Shown piece by piece: positions 36,380 through 46,400 of a stretch of 64,000 nt of DNA; within the stretch, counting starts at the first letter, position 1; each line of letters starts with the position of its first letter. This stretch comes from Persicitalea jodogahamensis. GTDB lineage: Bacteria; Bacteroidota; Bacteroidia; Cytophagales; Spirosomataceae. A program made the translations under genes and the position numbers. The DNA lies in NCBI RefSeq assembly GCF_014651615.1, contig NZ_BMXF01000001.1:2141731-2205730 (forward strand), in the 5' to 3' direction. The notes beneath the pieces are model-generated. The model ran no database searches and was not told where the DNA came from. It worked only from the letters and a program-made list of their open reading frames with translations.

Positions 36380-38620
36380 ATGCGTCACCATCTACCAAAG
36401 ATTCTATTGTTTTCCGGAACTGTGTTTTGTGCACTGAATCCAGCCTTTTCACAAAGTATCCTGGGCTTTGATGCGGCGGGTACCCAGAAAGAAGTGGCCC
36501 TTGAAACGAAGTTCGACCAACAACTCAAAGCAGAGAACCTTCGTGCCCACATGAAGCGCATGAGCGCCCATCCCCACCATGTCGGCTCGCCCTTCGGCAA
36601 GGAAGTGGCCGAATACGCCCTTGGGTTATTTAAATCGTATGGGTTCGACGCCCGTATCGACATTTCTTATGTGTTGTTCCCTACGCCGAAAACGCGGATC
36701 GTAGAGCTGGTCGAACCCACCAGATTCAAGGCGTCACTGGTTGAGCCCGGCCTGAAAGAAGACGCCACTTCCGGCCAAACCAAAGAGCAACTACCCACCT
36801 ACCACGCCTTCTCGGCCGATGGCGACGTGACCGCCGAATTGGTATTCGTCAACTATGGCATTCCCGAGGACTACGAGGCTCTGGAAAAAATGGGTATTGA
36901 TGTGAAAGGGAAAATCGTCTTGGCCAAATATGGTAATTCGTGGCGCGGCATCAAGCCGAAAGTGGCCGCCGAAAACGGAGCCATTGGCTGCATCATCTAC
37001 TCAGACCCTAAGGAAGACGGATTTTTTCAGGGGGATGTTTATCCCAAAGGCGCCTATAAAAACGAAAACGGGGCGCAGCGCGGTTCCGTGCTGGATATGC
37101 CGCTTTATCCCGGTGATCCGCTCACCCCTGGCTACGGGGCCACTAAGGATGCCAAACGGCTCGACCATAAGGACGCGCCTACCATCATGAAAATTCCGGT
37201 GCTGCCCATTTCCTACGGCGATGCCCTGCCGTTGCTCAAAGCGCTGGGGGGCGAAGTGGCTCCGGCTTCGTGGCGTGGGGCATTGCCCATTACCTACCAT
37301 GTGGGCCCCGGGCCCGCGAAGGTACATCTGAAGCTGGAATTCAACTGGGATGTGCAACCCGCCTATAACGTAATTGCCACTTTGCAGGGCAGTGAATATC
37401 CTGATGAGTGGGTGATTCGCGGCAACCACCACGACGGCTGGGTGTACGGCGCCAACGATCCCCTGAGCGGAGCGGTGGCCGTACTGGAAGAGGCCCGAGC
37501 TTTAGGCGAGTTGATGAAATCGGGTTGGAAACCCAAAAGAACGATCGTTTATGCCCTCTGGGATGCGGAGGAACCGGGGCTGCTTGGCTCGACGGAATGG
37601 GTAGAAGAGCGGCAAAAGGAATTGGAAGATAAAGCCGTGGCCTACCTCAACTCGGACTCCAACGGCCGTGGCTTCCTGTATGCGGGCGGCTCGCACACGC
37701 TCGAAAAATTTCTCAATCAGGTAGCCCGCGATGTCACCGACCCGCAACGTAACGTAAGCGTGGCCGACCGCTTGCGCGCCAAGGTACTTGTGGACGGTAG
37801 CCCAAAAGCGAAGCAGGAGGCCCGCAGCCGCAGCGACCTGCGCATCGGTGCATTGGGATCCGGCTCCGACTACACGCCCTTCATCCAGCATCTGGGCATT
37901 GCCTCCATGAACCTGGGCTTTGGCGGGGAAGATGGGGGAGGAGAGTACCACTCCATTTATGATTCTTACGACCATTACACCCGTTTCAAGGACACCGATT
38001 TCTCTTACGGTATCGCTCTGGCCGAGGTGATGGGCCGCTGCGTGCTCCGCCTGGCCGACGCCACGGTACTGCCATTCGAATTTCAGAACTTTGCGAACAC
38101 CGTGCAGCAGTACGCTACTGAAATCAAACAAAGCGTCGAAACCCTGCGTATGCAAGCTGACGACCACAATAAACTGTTGGCCGAAAACCGTTTTCAGCTC
38201 GCCGCTGATCCGAAGGAACCCTTCACTCAGCCGGAGCCCAAAAGTACCGTGCCCTATCTCAACTTTGCCCCGCTCGACAATGCCCTGGCCACTTTGGAAA
38301 AAAGTGCCAATGACTACGCACGGGCAAGCAACGGAGCTGAGAAGCTTTCAACGGGCGATTTGAAAAAGCTGAATGAGATCCTTTACAAATCGGAGCGCTA
38401 CCTCACCCATCCCGAAGGCCTGCCGCGGCGTGACTGGTTCCGGCACCAGATTTATGCCCCGGGCTTCTATACGGGGTATGGTGTGAAGACGCTCCCCATG
38501 ATTCGCGAGGCTATCGAGCAGAGCAATTGGACAGAAGCCGAAGCCGGCATTATGCGCGTAAGCGAAACCCTTACCAATTTTGCAGGGCAAGTGGACAAAG
38601 CAGTATCGTTGATGAAGTAA
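36380..38620 (+). CDS. M28 carboxypeptidase, PSMA/TfR-like, secreted
   Basis: The 746-aa product has a signal peptide (MRHHLPKILLFSGTVFCALNPAFS) and a PA domain (~150-320). The M28 Zn-peptidase core (~330-580) shows N-H-H-D-G-W and NDPLSGAVAVLE (Zn ligands His and Asp). It also has D-A-E-E-P-G-L (catalytic Glu and Zn Glu), Y-L-N-S-D-S-N (Asp) and EYHSIYDSYDHY (His). A C-terminal TfR-like dimerisation domain (~600-745) completes the NAALADase/glutamate carboxypeptidase II layout. All metal ligands are intact. It likely trims peptides in the periplasm or outside the cell. A strong hairpin follows the stop. Confidence 0.9.
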   Translation: MRHHLPKILLFSGTVFCALNPAFSQSILGFDAAGTQKEVALETKFDQQLKAENLRAHMKRMSAHPHHVGSPFGKEVAEYALGLFKSYGFDARIDISYVLFPTPKTRIVELVEPTRFKASLVEPGLKEDATSGQTKEQLPTYHAFSADGDVTAELVFVNYGIPEDYEALEKMGIDVKGKIVLAKYGNSWRGIKPKVAAENGAIGCIIYSDPKEDGFFQGDVYPKGAYKNENGAQRGSVLDMPLYPGDPLTPGYGATKDAKRLDHKDAPTIMKIPVLPISYGDALPLLKALGGEVAPASWRGALPITYHVGPGPAKVHLKLEFNWDVQPAYNVIATLQGSEYPDEWVIRGNHHDGWVYGANDPLSGAVAVLEEARALGELMKSGWKPKRTIVYALWDAEEPGLLGSTEWVEERQKELEDKAVAYLNSDSNGRGFLYAGGSHTLEKFLNQVARDVTDPQRNVSVADRLRAKVLVDGSPKAKQEARSRSDLRIGALGSGSDYTPFIQHLGIASMNLGFGGEDGGGEYHSIYDSYDHYTRFKDTDFSYGIALAEVMGRCVLRLADATVLPFEFQNFANTVQQYATEIKQSVETLRMQADDHNKLLAENRFQLAADPKEPFTQPEPKSTVPYLNFAPLDNALATLEKSANDYARASNGAEKLSTGDLKKLNEILYKSERYLTHPEGLPRRDWFRHQIYAPGFYTGYGVKTLPMIREAIEQSNWTEAEAGIMRVSETLTNFAGQVDKAVSLMK

Positions 38621-38628
38621 AGTACCAT

Positions 38629-38663
38629 TGGCATCCGGCGCTTATAGTCAGCGCCGGATGCCA
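38629..38663. terminator. 13-bp perfect hairpin between convergent genes
   Basis: TGGCATCCGGCGC pairs perfectly with GCGCCGGATGCCA over a nine-base loop. It is between the M28 gene (+) and the DsrE gene (-). There is no long T-run, but the stem is strong enough to act on both strands. Confidence 0.65.
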
Positions 38664-38687
38664 GCTTTCGGGCAGGTAGTCCCACGG

Positions 38688-39149
38688 TCAGGGGTGTATG
38701 ACCGCCCAACCCTGCTGTTGCCGGATAATAATCTCCCCATTGCCGCTTGGTACATAGGAGATGAAGTCGAACAGTTCACTTCTTTCGATTTTCCGTTCCC
38801 GCATTGTGTTTTCGCACTCGGCCAGAATCACGCCCCGGTCTTGCAAGGCTTTCAGTTGGGCTTCGTAGGGCTGATTTTTTTTGAACACCGTTACCCCACC
38901 GCCATGCGCCACGAGTTCTACTTCCAGCTTTCCCTTCAGGCGCGGATCGTCCAGCGCATTGGCGATGTTTTTGAGTGTCCCCTTGATGACCTTTTCGTCA
39001 TCGCTGTTAAGCTGGTACACCACTTTGTATGATTTCTTATCCGCCACGGCACCATGAAAATCACCCGGTGCCATTGGCGATTTTTGGGCAAAAGCGACGG
39101 AGGTAGTTATCATCGCGGCCAGGATCATCAGTACTTTTAGCATTTTCAT
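38688..39149 (-). CDS. Periplasmic DsrE-family protein
   Basis: The 153-aa product has a signal peptide (MKMLKVLMILAAMITTSVAFAQ) and a DsrE/F-like alpha-beta domain. The family features seen are a V-V-Y-Q-L-N-S strand start, HGGGVTVF, and a conserved Cys in the A-E-C-E-N-T-M segment. DsrE folds carry or relay sulfur. It is the last gene of a putative transcription unit with the porin six bases upstream, and it has a cytosolic relative at 40718. The linkage with rhodanese supports a sulfur role. Confidence 0.8.
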   Translation of the reverse strand: MKMLKVLMILAAMITTSVAFAQKSPMAPGDFHGAVADKKSYKVVYQLNSDDEKVIKGTLKNIANALDDPRLKGKLEVELVAHGGGVTVFKKNQPYEAQLKALQDRGVILAECENTMRERKIERSELFDFISYVPSGNGEIIIRQQQGWAVIHP

Positions 39150-39155
39150 CTTCGA

Positions 39156-40589
39156 TTATATTTTATAGTTAAGAACAATGTTAAGCTGGTTCATGCCCAC
39201 TTTGTTGAGCACATATCGGTCGTTGCCGTAGGAACTACCGACGGCCGTTTTGATTATCCAATACACCTGCGTGTCAAATTTACTCAGCGAACCGTTAAAT
39301 CGATACGTAAGTCCCAGATTCGTTTGTCGGTAGGCGGGTAGACCGTACTTGTTCAGGGCGTAGTTCTTCACATCGGGCAGCCGATAGTACCCGTGGCTGA
39401 CTTCAAATTTTAATCGAGAATTGGGAGTAAAGAACAGGTTTGAACTTAGGGCTGTCACGTCACCGGAACCTTCGTTTCGCTCCCGCATCAGGAAAGTGTA
39501 GAATGGCTCCCGGCCCCATTCGCGGGGAAAAAGAAACCGACCTTCGGCCGTAATTCGTGTGGCATTCGCGTACAGGGCCCAGTAAGGCGTCTGATAACCA
39601 AGCTGCCCCGACATGACAAGTGAACGCCTCGAAGCCGGATTGTACGCTTTGTCCGGCTGGCTGTTGCCACCGTCTCCGACGACCCATTGCCGGGCCAATT
39701 GGAAACCCGCTTTCCATTGTCGTTTTTTTGCGGAAGGCCAGACCAGGTCGGCTCGTGTGTACAGCATGTTAAAAACGTTCTGGACATGGGTATCCCAAAG
39801 TTGAAACGAGACCATGCCCACCTTCTTTTTGATCCCCAGTTGAATGACATAGTCCGACTGTACATTACCGGCGTATTGGGCAGGCTTGCCCGCCGCATCG
39901 ACTCCCTCCGGATAGAGCCCGATGCTTTTGCCCACTCCGTACCAGCCCATCGTGGATCGGGGAGCTATCCTGGTCAGAAATTCAGCCTGAATCTGGGTAT
40001 TGGACGAGTCTCTCCATTCTGCAATTACCCCCTCCACAAAGGTGGGAGACAAACGGCCATCCTGCGGATTGATGAAAGGAGAATGGGGTAGTTGCCGGCC
40101 AAGGGTAACATGGGCCCTGGGGCCAAAATGATACGTCGCGTACAATTTTTCAAGGCGGGTGAACACCCCCCGACTGGCGGGGTTTTCTATATCGAATAAA
40201 CCGACTTCGTAGCGATTTCCCTGACCGGTTTTCGGGTCGCGGACCGCGAGATCAGATGAAAAAAGGTTTGAACTGAAAAAGATACTGCCACCCAGTTCGA
40301 TTCGCCCGCCGATTCGGGCAGTCTGGTAGCCCAGGCCGGTTCCGATTCCCATCGCATGATAATCGCTCAGGTTCTGACGGTTATCCGTACTCAACCAGAA
40401 TAGCCGCCCGTGTGCGGAAAGTTGGCCACGACGAAGAAAATTACCCAACCCAGACAAAGAATCCGGCTGCTGGTGTGTAAAGCTCTGAGGTGTATTCGAA
40501 ACAGGTACCAGGACATCGGCCCAAGTCGGGCGGGCGTACCCGATAAAAAGTACGGCCAATACCTTTACAATAGCCAGCTGAGTGTTCAT
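39156..40589 (-). CDS. Outer-membrane porin (OprD-like)
   Basis: The 477-aa product has a signal peptide (~1-25) and a long series of alternating amphipathic strands ending in a typical C-terminal strand (LNIVLNYKI). It resembles the OprD-type porin family in length and in segments such as F-W-L-S-T-D-N-R-Q-N-L and LGRQLPHSPFINPQDGRLSP. It would form an outer-membrane channel for a small anion or sulfur-related solute; substrate is not known. A Crp/Fnr-like palindrome is about 35 bases upstream of the start. Confidence 0.7.
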   Translation of the reverse strand: MNTQLAIVKVLAVLFIGYARPTWADVLVPVSNTPQSFTHQQPDSLSGLGNFLRRGQLSAHGRLFWLSTDNRQNLSDYHAMGIGTGLGYQTARIGGRIELGGSIFFSSNLFSSDLAVRDPKTGQGNRYEVGLFDIENPASRGVFTRLEKLYATYHFGPRAHVTLGRQLPHSPFINPQDGRLSPTFVEGVIAEWRDSSNTQIQAEFLTRIAPRSTMGWYGVGKSIGLYPEGVDAAGKPAQYAGNVQSDYVIQLGIKKKVGMVSFQLWDTHVQNVFNMLYTRADLVWPSAKKRQWKAGFQLARQWVVGDGGNSQPDKAYNPASRRSLVMSGQLGYQTPYWALYANATRITAEGRFLFPREWGREPFYTFLMRERNEGSGDVTALSSNLFFTPNSRLKFEVSHGYYRLPDVKNYALNKYGLPAYRQTNLGLTYRFNGSLSKFDTQVYWIIKTAVGSSYGNDRYVLNKVGMNQLNIVLNYKI

Positions 40590-40623
40590 GCTCCAAAATT
40601 AGAGCGTGTCCAGCCCGGATTCC

Positions 40624-40637
40624 GTGACAAATGTCAC
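40624..40637. promoter_or_regulatory. Crp/Fnr-like palindrome upstream of porin-DsrE unit
   Basis: GTGACA-AA-TGTCAC is a perfect inverted repeat about 35 bases upstream of the porin start. The same motif, with one changed base, is at 43094, upstream of the rhodanese gene. Confidence 0.5.
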
Positions 40638-40717
40638 ATGCAGTAGTTCCCAGCCATGAATGCCTGCTCCTTCGGCGGTGGAAGGATTGAAAACAACTTT
40701 CCACCGAGAATGCCAGG

Positions 40718-41092
40718 TTATATGCCAACTTTAATATAAGCCCAACCTTGTTCCTGCTTTTGGATTAATTCAGCAATGGCAACAGGGACCGTTTCGACAA
40801 AAGGCAGCAAATCCGCCGTAGTTAGTTGCTTGCCCCGCATTATGTTTTCACAGACTACCAGTCGTATAGCATTCTCTTCCACAAGTACCCTCAATTGCTC
40901 AGTGTGTGCCGCGCTCCCGAGTACAACCATCGCGATGCCGGGTCCATGAAAAACTACCTCTATTTCGGTTTGGGGCCATACTTCCAGTAGGTTTGTGATG
41001 TTGCCGATAAGCGCCTTCTGTGAAGGCGCATCGCTGATAGACAAATGGAAAACAACCCGGTGGACCTTCCCACTCTCCTCTGATTGATTCAT
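40718..41092 (-). CDS. Cytosolic DsrE-family protein
   Basis: The 124-aa product lacks a signal peptide and reads as a single DsrE/F-like domain. It has V-V-F-H-L-S-I-S-D, E-V-V-F-H-G-P-G-I and R-L-V-V-C-E-N-I-M, with a conserved Cys in the same place as in the 38688 gene. A sulfur-carrier role is likely but the acceptor is unknown. It overlaps the next gene by four bases, so the two are coupled. Confidence 0.8.
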   Translation of the reverse strand: MNQSEESGKVHRVVFHLSISDAPSQKALIGNITNLLEVWPQTEIEVVFHGPGIAMVVLGSAAHTEQLRVLVEENAIRLVVCENIMRGKQLTTADLLPFVETVPVAIAELIQKQEQGWAYIKVGI

Positions 41093-41325
41093 GCTTTTTT
41101 ATTACGCTTTAGATACCAGATACCATAGCCAAGAAGCCCAACCCAGGGTAGTCCGTGCAGGAGAAAGTCGCCCCAGTCGACGAGTTTCATACCCGCTGCC
41201 CCACCAAGTACCCAGCGCAGCTTGCCCAGAATGTGTGGCTCCGGGCGAAATGGAGCCAGCCCCATTGTCAGACAGGCGATAAGCCAGAACCTGCCTGAGG
41301 TCAAAACGGACTTTAGAGAATTCAT
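41089..41325 (-). CDS. Small membrane protein in sulfur block
   Basis: The 78-aa product has two predicted membrane spans (residues ~10-27 and ~55-72) and a positively charged end (KRNKKA). No named family. It overlaps the DsrE gene by four bases and lies near the MBL-rhodanese gene, so it probably belongs to the same unit. Confidence 0.6.
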   Translation of the reverse strand: MNSLKSVLTSGRFWLIACLTMGLAPFRPEPHILGKLRWVLGGAAGMKLVDWGDFLLHGLPWVGLLGYGIWYLKRNKKA

Positions 41326-41431
41326 AGAGTGATCCGGCTGATGAGCAAAAGCTTCTTGAGAGATGGATTTGCTAAAGATCCACCGCAGTATGGTCTGTTA
41401 AAAGTGGACAAGATAGCACGTGCCCGTTCTA

Positions 41432-42844
41432 TCAGCTATCTGTCCCGACCGTTTCGGTCGCAACCGGATTGCCCTTATCCACCCACTCATTCATGCTGCC
41501 CGAATAGTTTTTAACATTTTGAAAACCTTCCCGAACCAGCAGCGAATAACCGATGGTGGCGCGGTCGCCGCCCTGACAATAAACGACTACTGTCTTCTCG
41601 CGGCTAATCTTGTCGAAGTTCTGGGGTAGGGTACCGATGAAAATATTCTCAGCGCCCTCAACGTGACCACTCTTATATTCGGAGGCGCCCCGTAAATCCA
41701 CAACCTGCACATCGTCGCGCTGACGGTAGTCTTTAAAAGTACCCAGGTCAATGATGTCGGCTTGCCGTAAGTCGGTATCCGGTACACGTATATCTTCGAC
41801 ATACCCATAGACATTGTCCATCCCAATGCGCATTAATTTGCGAGTCAGGTCTTCGATTTGGTCCTCAGCGGCTACCAGCATAAATGGTTCATCGTAATCG
41901 ATGAACCAGCCCATCCAGGTGGCAAAAGAGTTATTTCCCTGTATGTTGATGCTGCCTGGTATGAATCCTTTGGCAAAGGCCGATTTGTCCCTTGTGTCAA
42001 TTAGCTTTACCCCCTTCGCGATGGCTTCCCTCACCTCTTCTGCGGTAAGCTTTTTTTGAACGGGTACCTGCGTGAGCAGCGGGCGTTCTTCCTTGTTCAG
42101 TTTTTTCATCATGGCAAAGTACTTCGGCGGCTCCGGCTGATCGGACAGCAGCTCTTTGGCGAAGCCTTCGGGGTCACCTTCGTAATCAAAGGCCCAGTTC
42201 CTGATTTTTTCGTAGCCCACCGTTGAGCTGGGCACGGAACCCAGTGACTTGCCACACGCCGAACCCGCCCCGTGACCCGGCCATACCTGGATATAAGCTG
42301 GCAGGGACGCAAAGGCTTGCACCGAATGGTACAATTGTGCTGCCCCGGCATCCTGAGTACCAGCCATACCGGCCGCTTTTTCGAGCAAATCGGGACGTCC
42401 CACATCGCCCACGAACACGAAGTCGCCGGTAAATACCATCACCGGAACCGAAGAAGCGGGATTGTCGGTCAGAAGAAAACTGATGCTTTCCGGCGTGTGT
42501 CCCGGCGTGTGAATGACTTCCAGCGTCAGGTTGCCTACCTCAATTTTATCGCCCTGCACGAGTCCGTGGTGCGGAAACGAATACTGCCAGTCGGGTCCTC
42601 CTTCGTCCGAGAGGTATAGGGTGGCCTCTGTGAGTGCTGCCAGCTCCCTCGATCCCGACAGGAAGTCAGCGTGGATGTGTGTCTCGGCGATATGGGTGAT
42701 ACGGAGCCCGTTCTGACGGGCTATCTCGAGGTAGGTGTCTACATCGCGCTTGGGATCGATCACTATGGATTCGCCTGTCTTCTGGCAGCCGACTATATAG
42801 CTGGATTGGGCCAGCGTTTTATCAAAAATGTGTTGAAAGAACAT
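41432..42844 (-). CDS. MBL-fold hydrolase fused to two rhodanese domains
   Basis: The 470-aa product starts with an MBL domain (~1-250). Zn/Fe motifs are H-I-H-A-D-F, T-P-G-H-T-P-E, G-D-F-V-F-V-G-D-V-G-R-P-D and W-P-G-H-G. A first rhodanese domain (~265-350) lacks a clear Cys loop and is probably inactive. A second (~370-465) has the active-site loop Y-C-Q-G-G-D-R-A. This is the layout of persulfide-dioxygenase (ETHE1)-like fusions that oxidise glutathione- or protein-bound persulfides. With two DsrE genes beside it, a sulfide/persulfide-handling role is well supported as inference. The promoter-side motif at 43094 precedes it. Confidence 0.88.
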   Translation of the reverse strand: MFFQHIFDKTLAQSSYIVGCQKTGESIVIDPKRDVDTYLEIARQNGLRITHIAETHIHADFLSGSRELAALTEATLYLSDEGGPDWQYSFPHHGLVQGDKIEVGNLTLEVIHTPGHTPESISFLLTDNPASSVPVMVFTGDFVFVGDVGRPDLLEKAAGMAGTQDAGAAQLYHSVQAFASLPAYIQVWPGHGAGSACGKSLGSVPSSTVGYEKIRNWAFDYEGDPEGFAKELLSDQPEPPKYFAMMKKLNKEERPLLTQVPVQKKLTAEEVREAIAKGVKLIDTRDKSAFAKGFIPGSINIQGNNSFATWMGWFIDYDEPFMLVAAEDQIEDLTRKLMRIGMDNVYGYVEDIRVPDTDLRQADIIDLGTFKDYRQRDDVQVVDLRGASEYKSGHVEGAENIFIGTLPQNFDKISREKTVVVYCQGGDRATIGYSLLVREGFQNVKNYSGSMNEWVDKGNPVATETVGTDS

Positions 42845-43093
42845 GGGGTACTTGAAGTTTATTTTTGAAGATGGATAAAAATGAACAGTGTGTGAACAGA
42901 AAAGTAGTGCGACACGCTATCCGTTATTGCAAAATACTCAGGTATGGCTGGTATGCGGTATCTTCTGATCAGGTAGACGCATAAAAAGGAAAAGGCTGCG
43001 AAGACAACCTCCGCCTGGAAATCAACCAGTTGAAAATAAGTCATGCCCCACCTGAATTTTAAGCAAAGTTCGGCTCCTCACTGCAAAATCTTG

Positions 43094-43107
43094 GTGACAA
43101 TTGTTAC
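43094..43107. promoter_or_regulatory. Crp/Fnr-like palindrome upstream of MBL-rhodanese unit
   Basis: GTGACA-AT-TGTTAC is the same palindrome as at 40624 with one mismatch. It is 250 bases upstream of the MBL-rhodanese start but only 50 bases upstream of the possible 61-codon frame starting at 43044. Confidence 0.45.
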
Positions 43108-43372
43108 AGAAGCCAGAAAAGGATCAAAAATTGTTTCCCTGTGAAATGCATTGCCATTGGCAAATAGAGAGCCGTTTATAATACAGACTGCCTTTCAGTT
43201 TTCCTGATTTTTTGAAAATCATTTCGGAGTGAAACATTGATTTTCAGAAGCGACTCAAAAAAATGGAATTGAAATTCAATTTTTTTATCGTCAGGATCGA
43301 ATCTTAACAATTTGATAAAGTGTCAAGTACACAAATATTGAACTTTCAGTGACAGCATTAATACTATAAAGT

Positions 43373-43404
43373 TTTGAATATTAGGAAGTAAATATTTACT
43401 TTTG
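43373..43404 (+). promoter_or_regulatory. SusC promoter, Bacteroidota type
   Basis: TTTG at 43373-43376 and TACTTTTG at 43397-43404 fit the -33 (TTTG) and -7 (TAnnTTTG) elements with a 20-base gap. They lie about 80 bases before the SusC start, which is consistent with a leader. Confidence 0.65.
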
Positions 43405-43485
43405 CAATTGAATTATTTTCAGAAAATGTTTCATTGAATCATTTTCAATTTCTTTCACTATCCTATTATTAACCTAATCAATCTT

Positions 43486-46400
43486 ATGAGAAAAAGCTAC
43501 TTAAGCTGGATCAGGAACATGAGTGTTCTTGCATTTCTGGCAGTGTTGAATCTCACGGCTTTTGCCCAGGACCGCCGGGTCACGGGTACCGTGAAAGACG
43601 GCTCAGGCCAGGGAATCCCTGGTGTGAACATCGTACTGAAAGGCACCTTAACGGGTACAACTACCGACTCGGAAGGTGCTTACGGCATCAATGTCAATTC
43701 ACCCAGCAGCATTCTATCGTTTTCTGCAATCGGCTTCAAGGCCACGGAAGTGACGGTAGGCACTAAAAGTACCATCGACGTGACGATGGAGGATGACGTA
43801 AGTCAGTTAAGCGAGGTGATCGTAACCGGCTACACCACCGACAATCGTCGCGAAACGGCCGGGGCTGTAGCCACGGTGAAAGCCAAAGATCTGACCCAGG
43901 TACCCTCGGGTAACGTGGAGCAGCAATTGGCCGGACGCGTAGCGGGCGTGACAGTGATCACCAACGGTCAGCCCGGTACCAACAGTCAGATCCGTGTGCG
44001 CGGTTTTGGTGCCTTTGGAGGTAACGAGCCCCTCTATGTAGTGGACGGCGTACCGGTGGGAAACACCAACTTTCTGGCTCCCGATGATATCGAGTCGACG
44101 ACGGTGCTGAAAGATGCTGCCGCTGCTTCAATTTACGGAGCACGGGCTGCCAACGGTGTAATTGTGTACACGACCAAAAAGGGAAGCAAAGGTGCCAAGA
44201 AACTGAGCATTACGTATGATGGACTGTTTGGAGCCACCGATCCCGGTAAGCCTTTCGAATCATTGAGCCCGCAACAGTACGCCGATTGGACTTTCAATGC
44301 AGCGCGCAACGACGCTTTGCAAAACAAGACCGAACCTAAGTACGAACATCCGCAGTTTGGTCCCGGTCCTGAACCCGTCATTCCTGATTACATCAACGTG
44401 GGCGGTACGCCCGGGGTTGTTGGTACGGTGGATTTGGCCGCAGAAAGGGAAAAATACAACATTGACCCCAAGGCTGGCGGTATTTACCAGGTAGTGCGTG
44501 CGAACAAGGCGGGTACTGACTGGTATGATGCCATTACGCGGGTAGCCCCTCTCATGCGTCACTCCCTGGGTTTTTCAGGCGGTGGCGATAACAGTCGTTT
44601 TTACCTGAGTTTCAGCGCCCAAAACCAGGGAGGTATCCTGACTTACAACGATTTCAAGCGTTATACCTTCCGGGCAAATACCGAGTTCAACGTGCTGAAA
44701 AACCTTCGGGTGGGCGAGAACTTACAGTTTACTTACCTGCAGATTCTGGGCCAGGGCGGTGGCAACAACGGTGCCGGCGTGGCAGCCGATGAGAACGACA
44801 TCAACCTGGCGTACCGGATGCCTACCATCATTCCGATTTACGATGAATTCGGCGGCTATGCCGGTACGGCAGCCAAAGGATTCAACAACCCCCGCAACCC
44901 TGTGGCTAACCGCGACGGTTCTGCCGCTAACCGGAACTTCAACGGCAACGGATTTGGTAACGTGTACATCGAATACGATCCCATTCCCGGTTTGACGCTT
45001 CGCAGCTCCATCGGTGGTCAGTATAATAACTACTACTTCTACAACTACGGACGCCTGCAGTACGAAAACTCCGAGAACAACTCGGCGTTCAGCTACGGCG
45101 AAGGTGGTGGCTATTCCTTCGGATATGTCTTTACCAACACGGCTAACTACAAGCAACGCTTCGGCAAACATAACATCGATCTGCTTGCCGGTCAGGAAGC
45201 ACTTAACACGGGCATCTTCAGAGGGATCAATGGTAACGGTCAGAGCCCTTTCTCGACTGATCCCAACTACGTCAACCTGAACACCGTCAGTGCAACCGGG
45301 CGTGTGGTAGGCAGTGGTTATGGCAAGGGGGTGAATTTCTATTCGCTGTTCGGACGGGTCAATTATATCTACAACGATAAATACATCGTGACGGGTGTTT
45401 TACGGCGCGATGGTTCATCTCGTTTCGGAGCCAACAGTCGTTTTGGCGTGTTTCCCGCTGTTTCAGCAGCATGGCGGATGTCCTCGGAGAACTTCATGAA
45501 ATCCATTCCCTGGATTTCGGACATGAAAATCCGTGGTGGCTACGGCATCATGGGTAACTCCAACAACGTGGACCCCAATAACCAATACAGCCTTTTTGCC
45601 GCCAACATTGGTAACTCTTCCTATGACATCAATGGCACCAACGGCAGCGCCCAGGAAGGATACTACCGGACGCGTATTGGCAACCCCAATGCGAAGTGGG
45701 AAACCTCTGTTACGACCAACATCGGCTTCGACGCTACACTGTTTAATGGTAAGCTGGACGTGATTCTGGACCTATGGAAGAAAGACACCAGAGACCTGCT
45801 TTACCAAGTACCCGTGACGGCTACTCTGGGTACCTACGCTGCGCCTCCTTCGGTAAATACGGCCCAGATGTCGAACAAAGGAATTGACATCCAGCTGATC
45901 AACAAAGGGCGTATCAAGGGAGACCTGAGCTACGAAGTGAACGTAACGGCGGGTATCCTGCGTAATGAAATAGTGAGCCTGGCGGGCGATCAGCAGTACC
46001 TGACGACAGTAAACCCCGGCTTCCGGGGAATCAACCCTATTCGTAACCAATTGGGCTATTCGATCTCTTCTTTTTATGGTTATGATGTTGTGGGCCTCTT
46101 CCAGACTCAGGCTGAAATCGATGCTGCTCCCAAGCAGGACGGTGTCACTTCTACACAGGCTGCTGCGGAGATCAACGCGAAGGACCCCGAAGCAAACGCC
46201 GTTCCCAATGGAGTGGGGCGCTTCCGCTACCGTGATGTCAATGGCGACGGACAAATCACTGCCGACGACCGTACGTATCTGGGCAGTCCTGTACCGAAGT
46301 TCTCAGGAGGATTGGCGTTTACGTTGAAATACAAAAACTTCGACCTGAACATCTACGCCAACGGTACGGCGGGCAACAAGATTTTCAACGTCTCGAAATG

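Larger units (their letters stand above)
42845..43485. other. 641-base non-coding stretch between sulfur block and SusC
   Basis: The stretch is AT-rich and holds the Crp/Fnr-like motif at 43094 and the SusC promoter. It also holds inverted repeats built on TGAAAATCA (43213-43221 with 43238-43246; a GAAAATG/CATTTTC pair at 43422-43446). A 61-codon minus-strand frame at 42859-43044 is possible but unsupported. Otherwise nothing is seen. Confidence 0.6.

Noticed and set aside
42859-43044. 61-codon minus-strand frame ahead of the MBL-rhodanese gene
   Set aside because: One membrane-like stretch and a nearby Crp/Fnr-like motif are suggestive, but its content looks like chance AT-rich sequence and no family is seen.
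43267-43281. AATTGAAATTCAATT hairpin followed by T-run as a terminator
   Set aside because: A short AT-only stem is too weak, and no gene ends near it.
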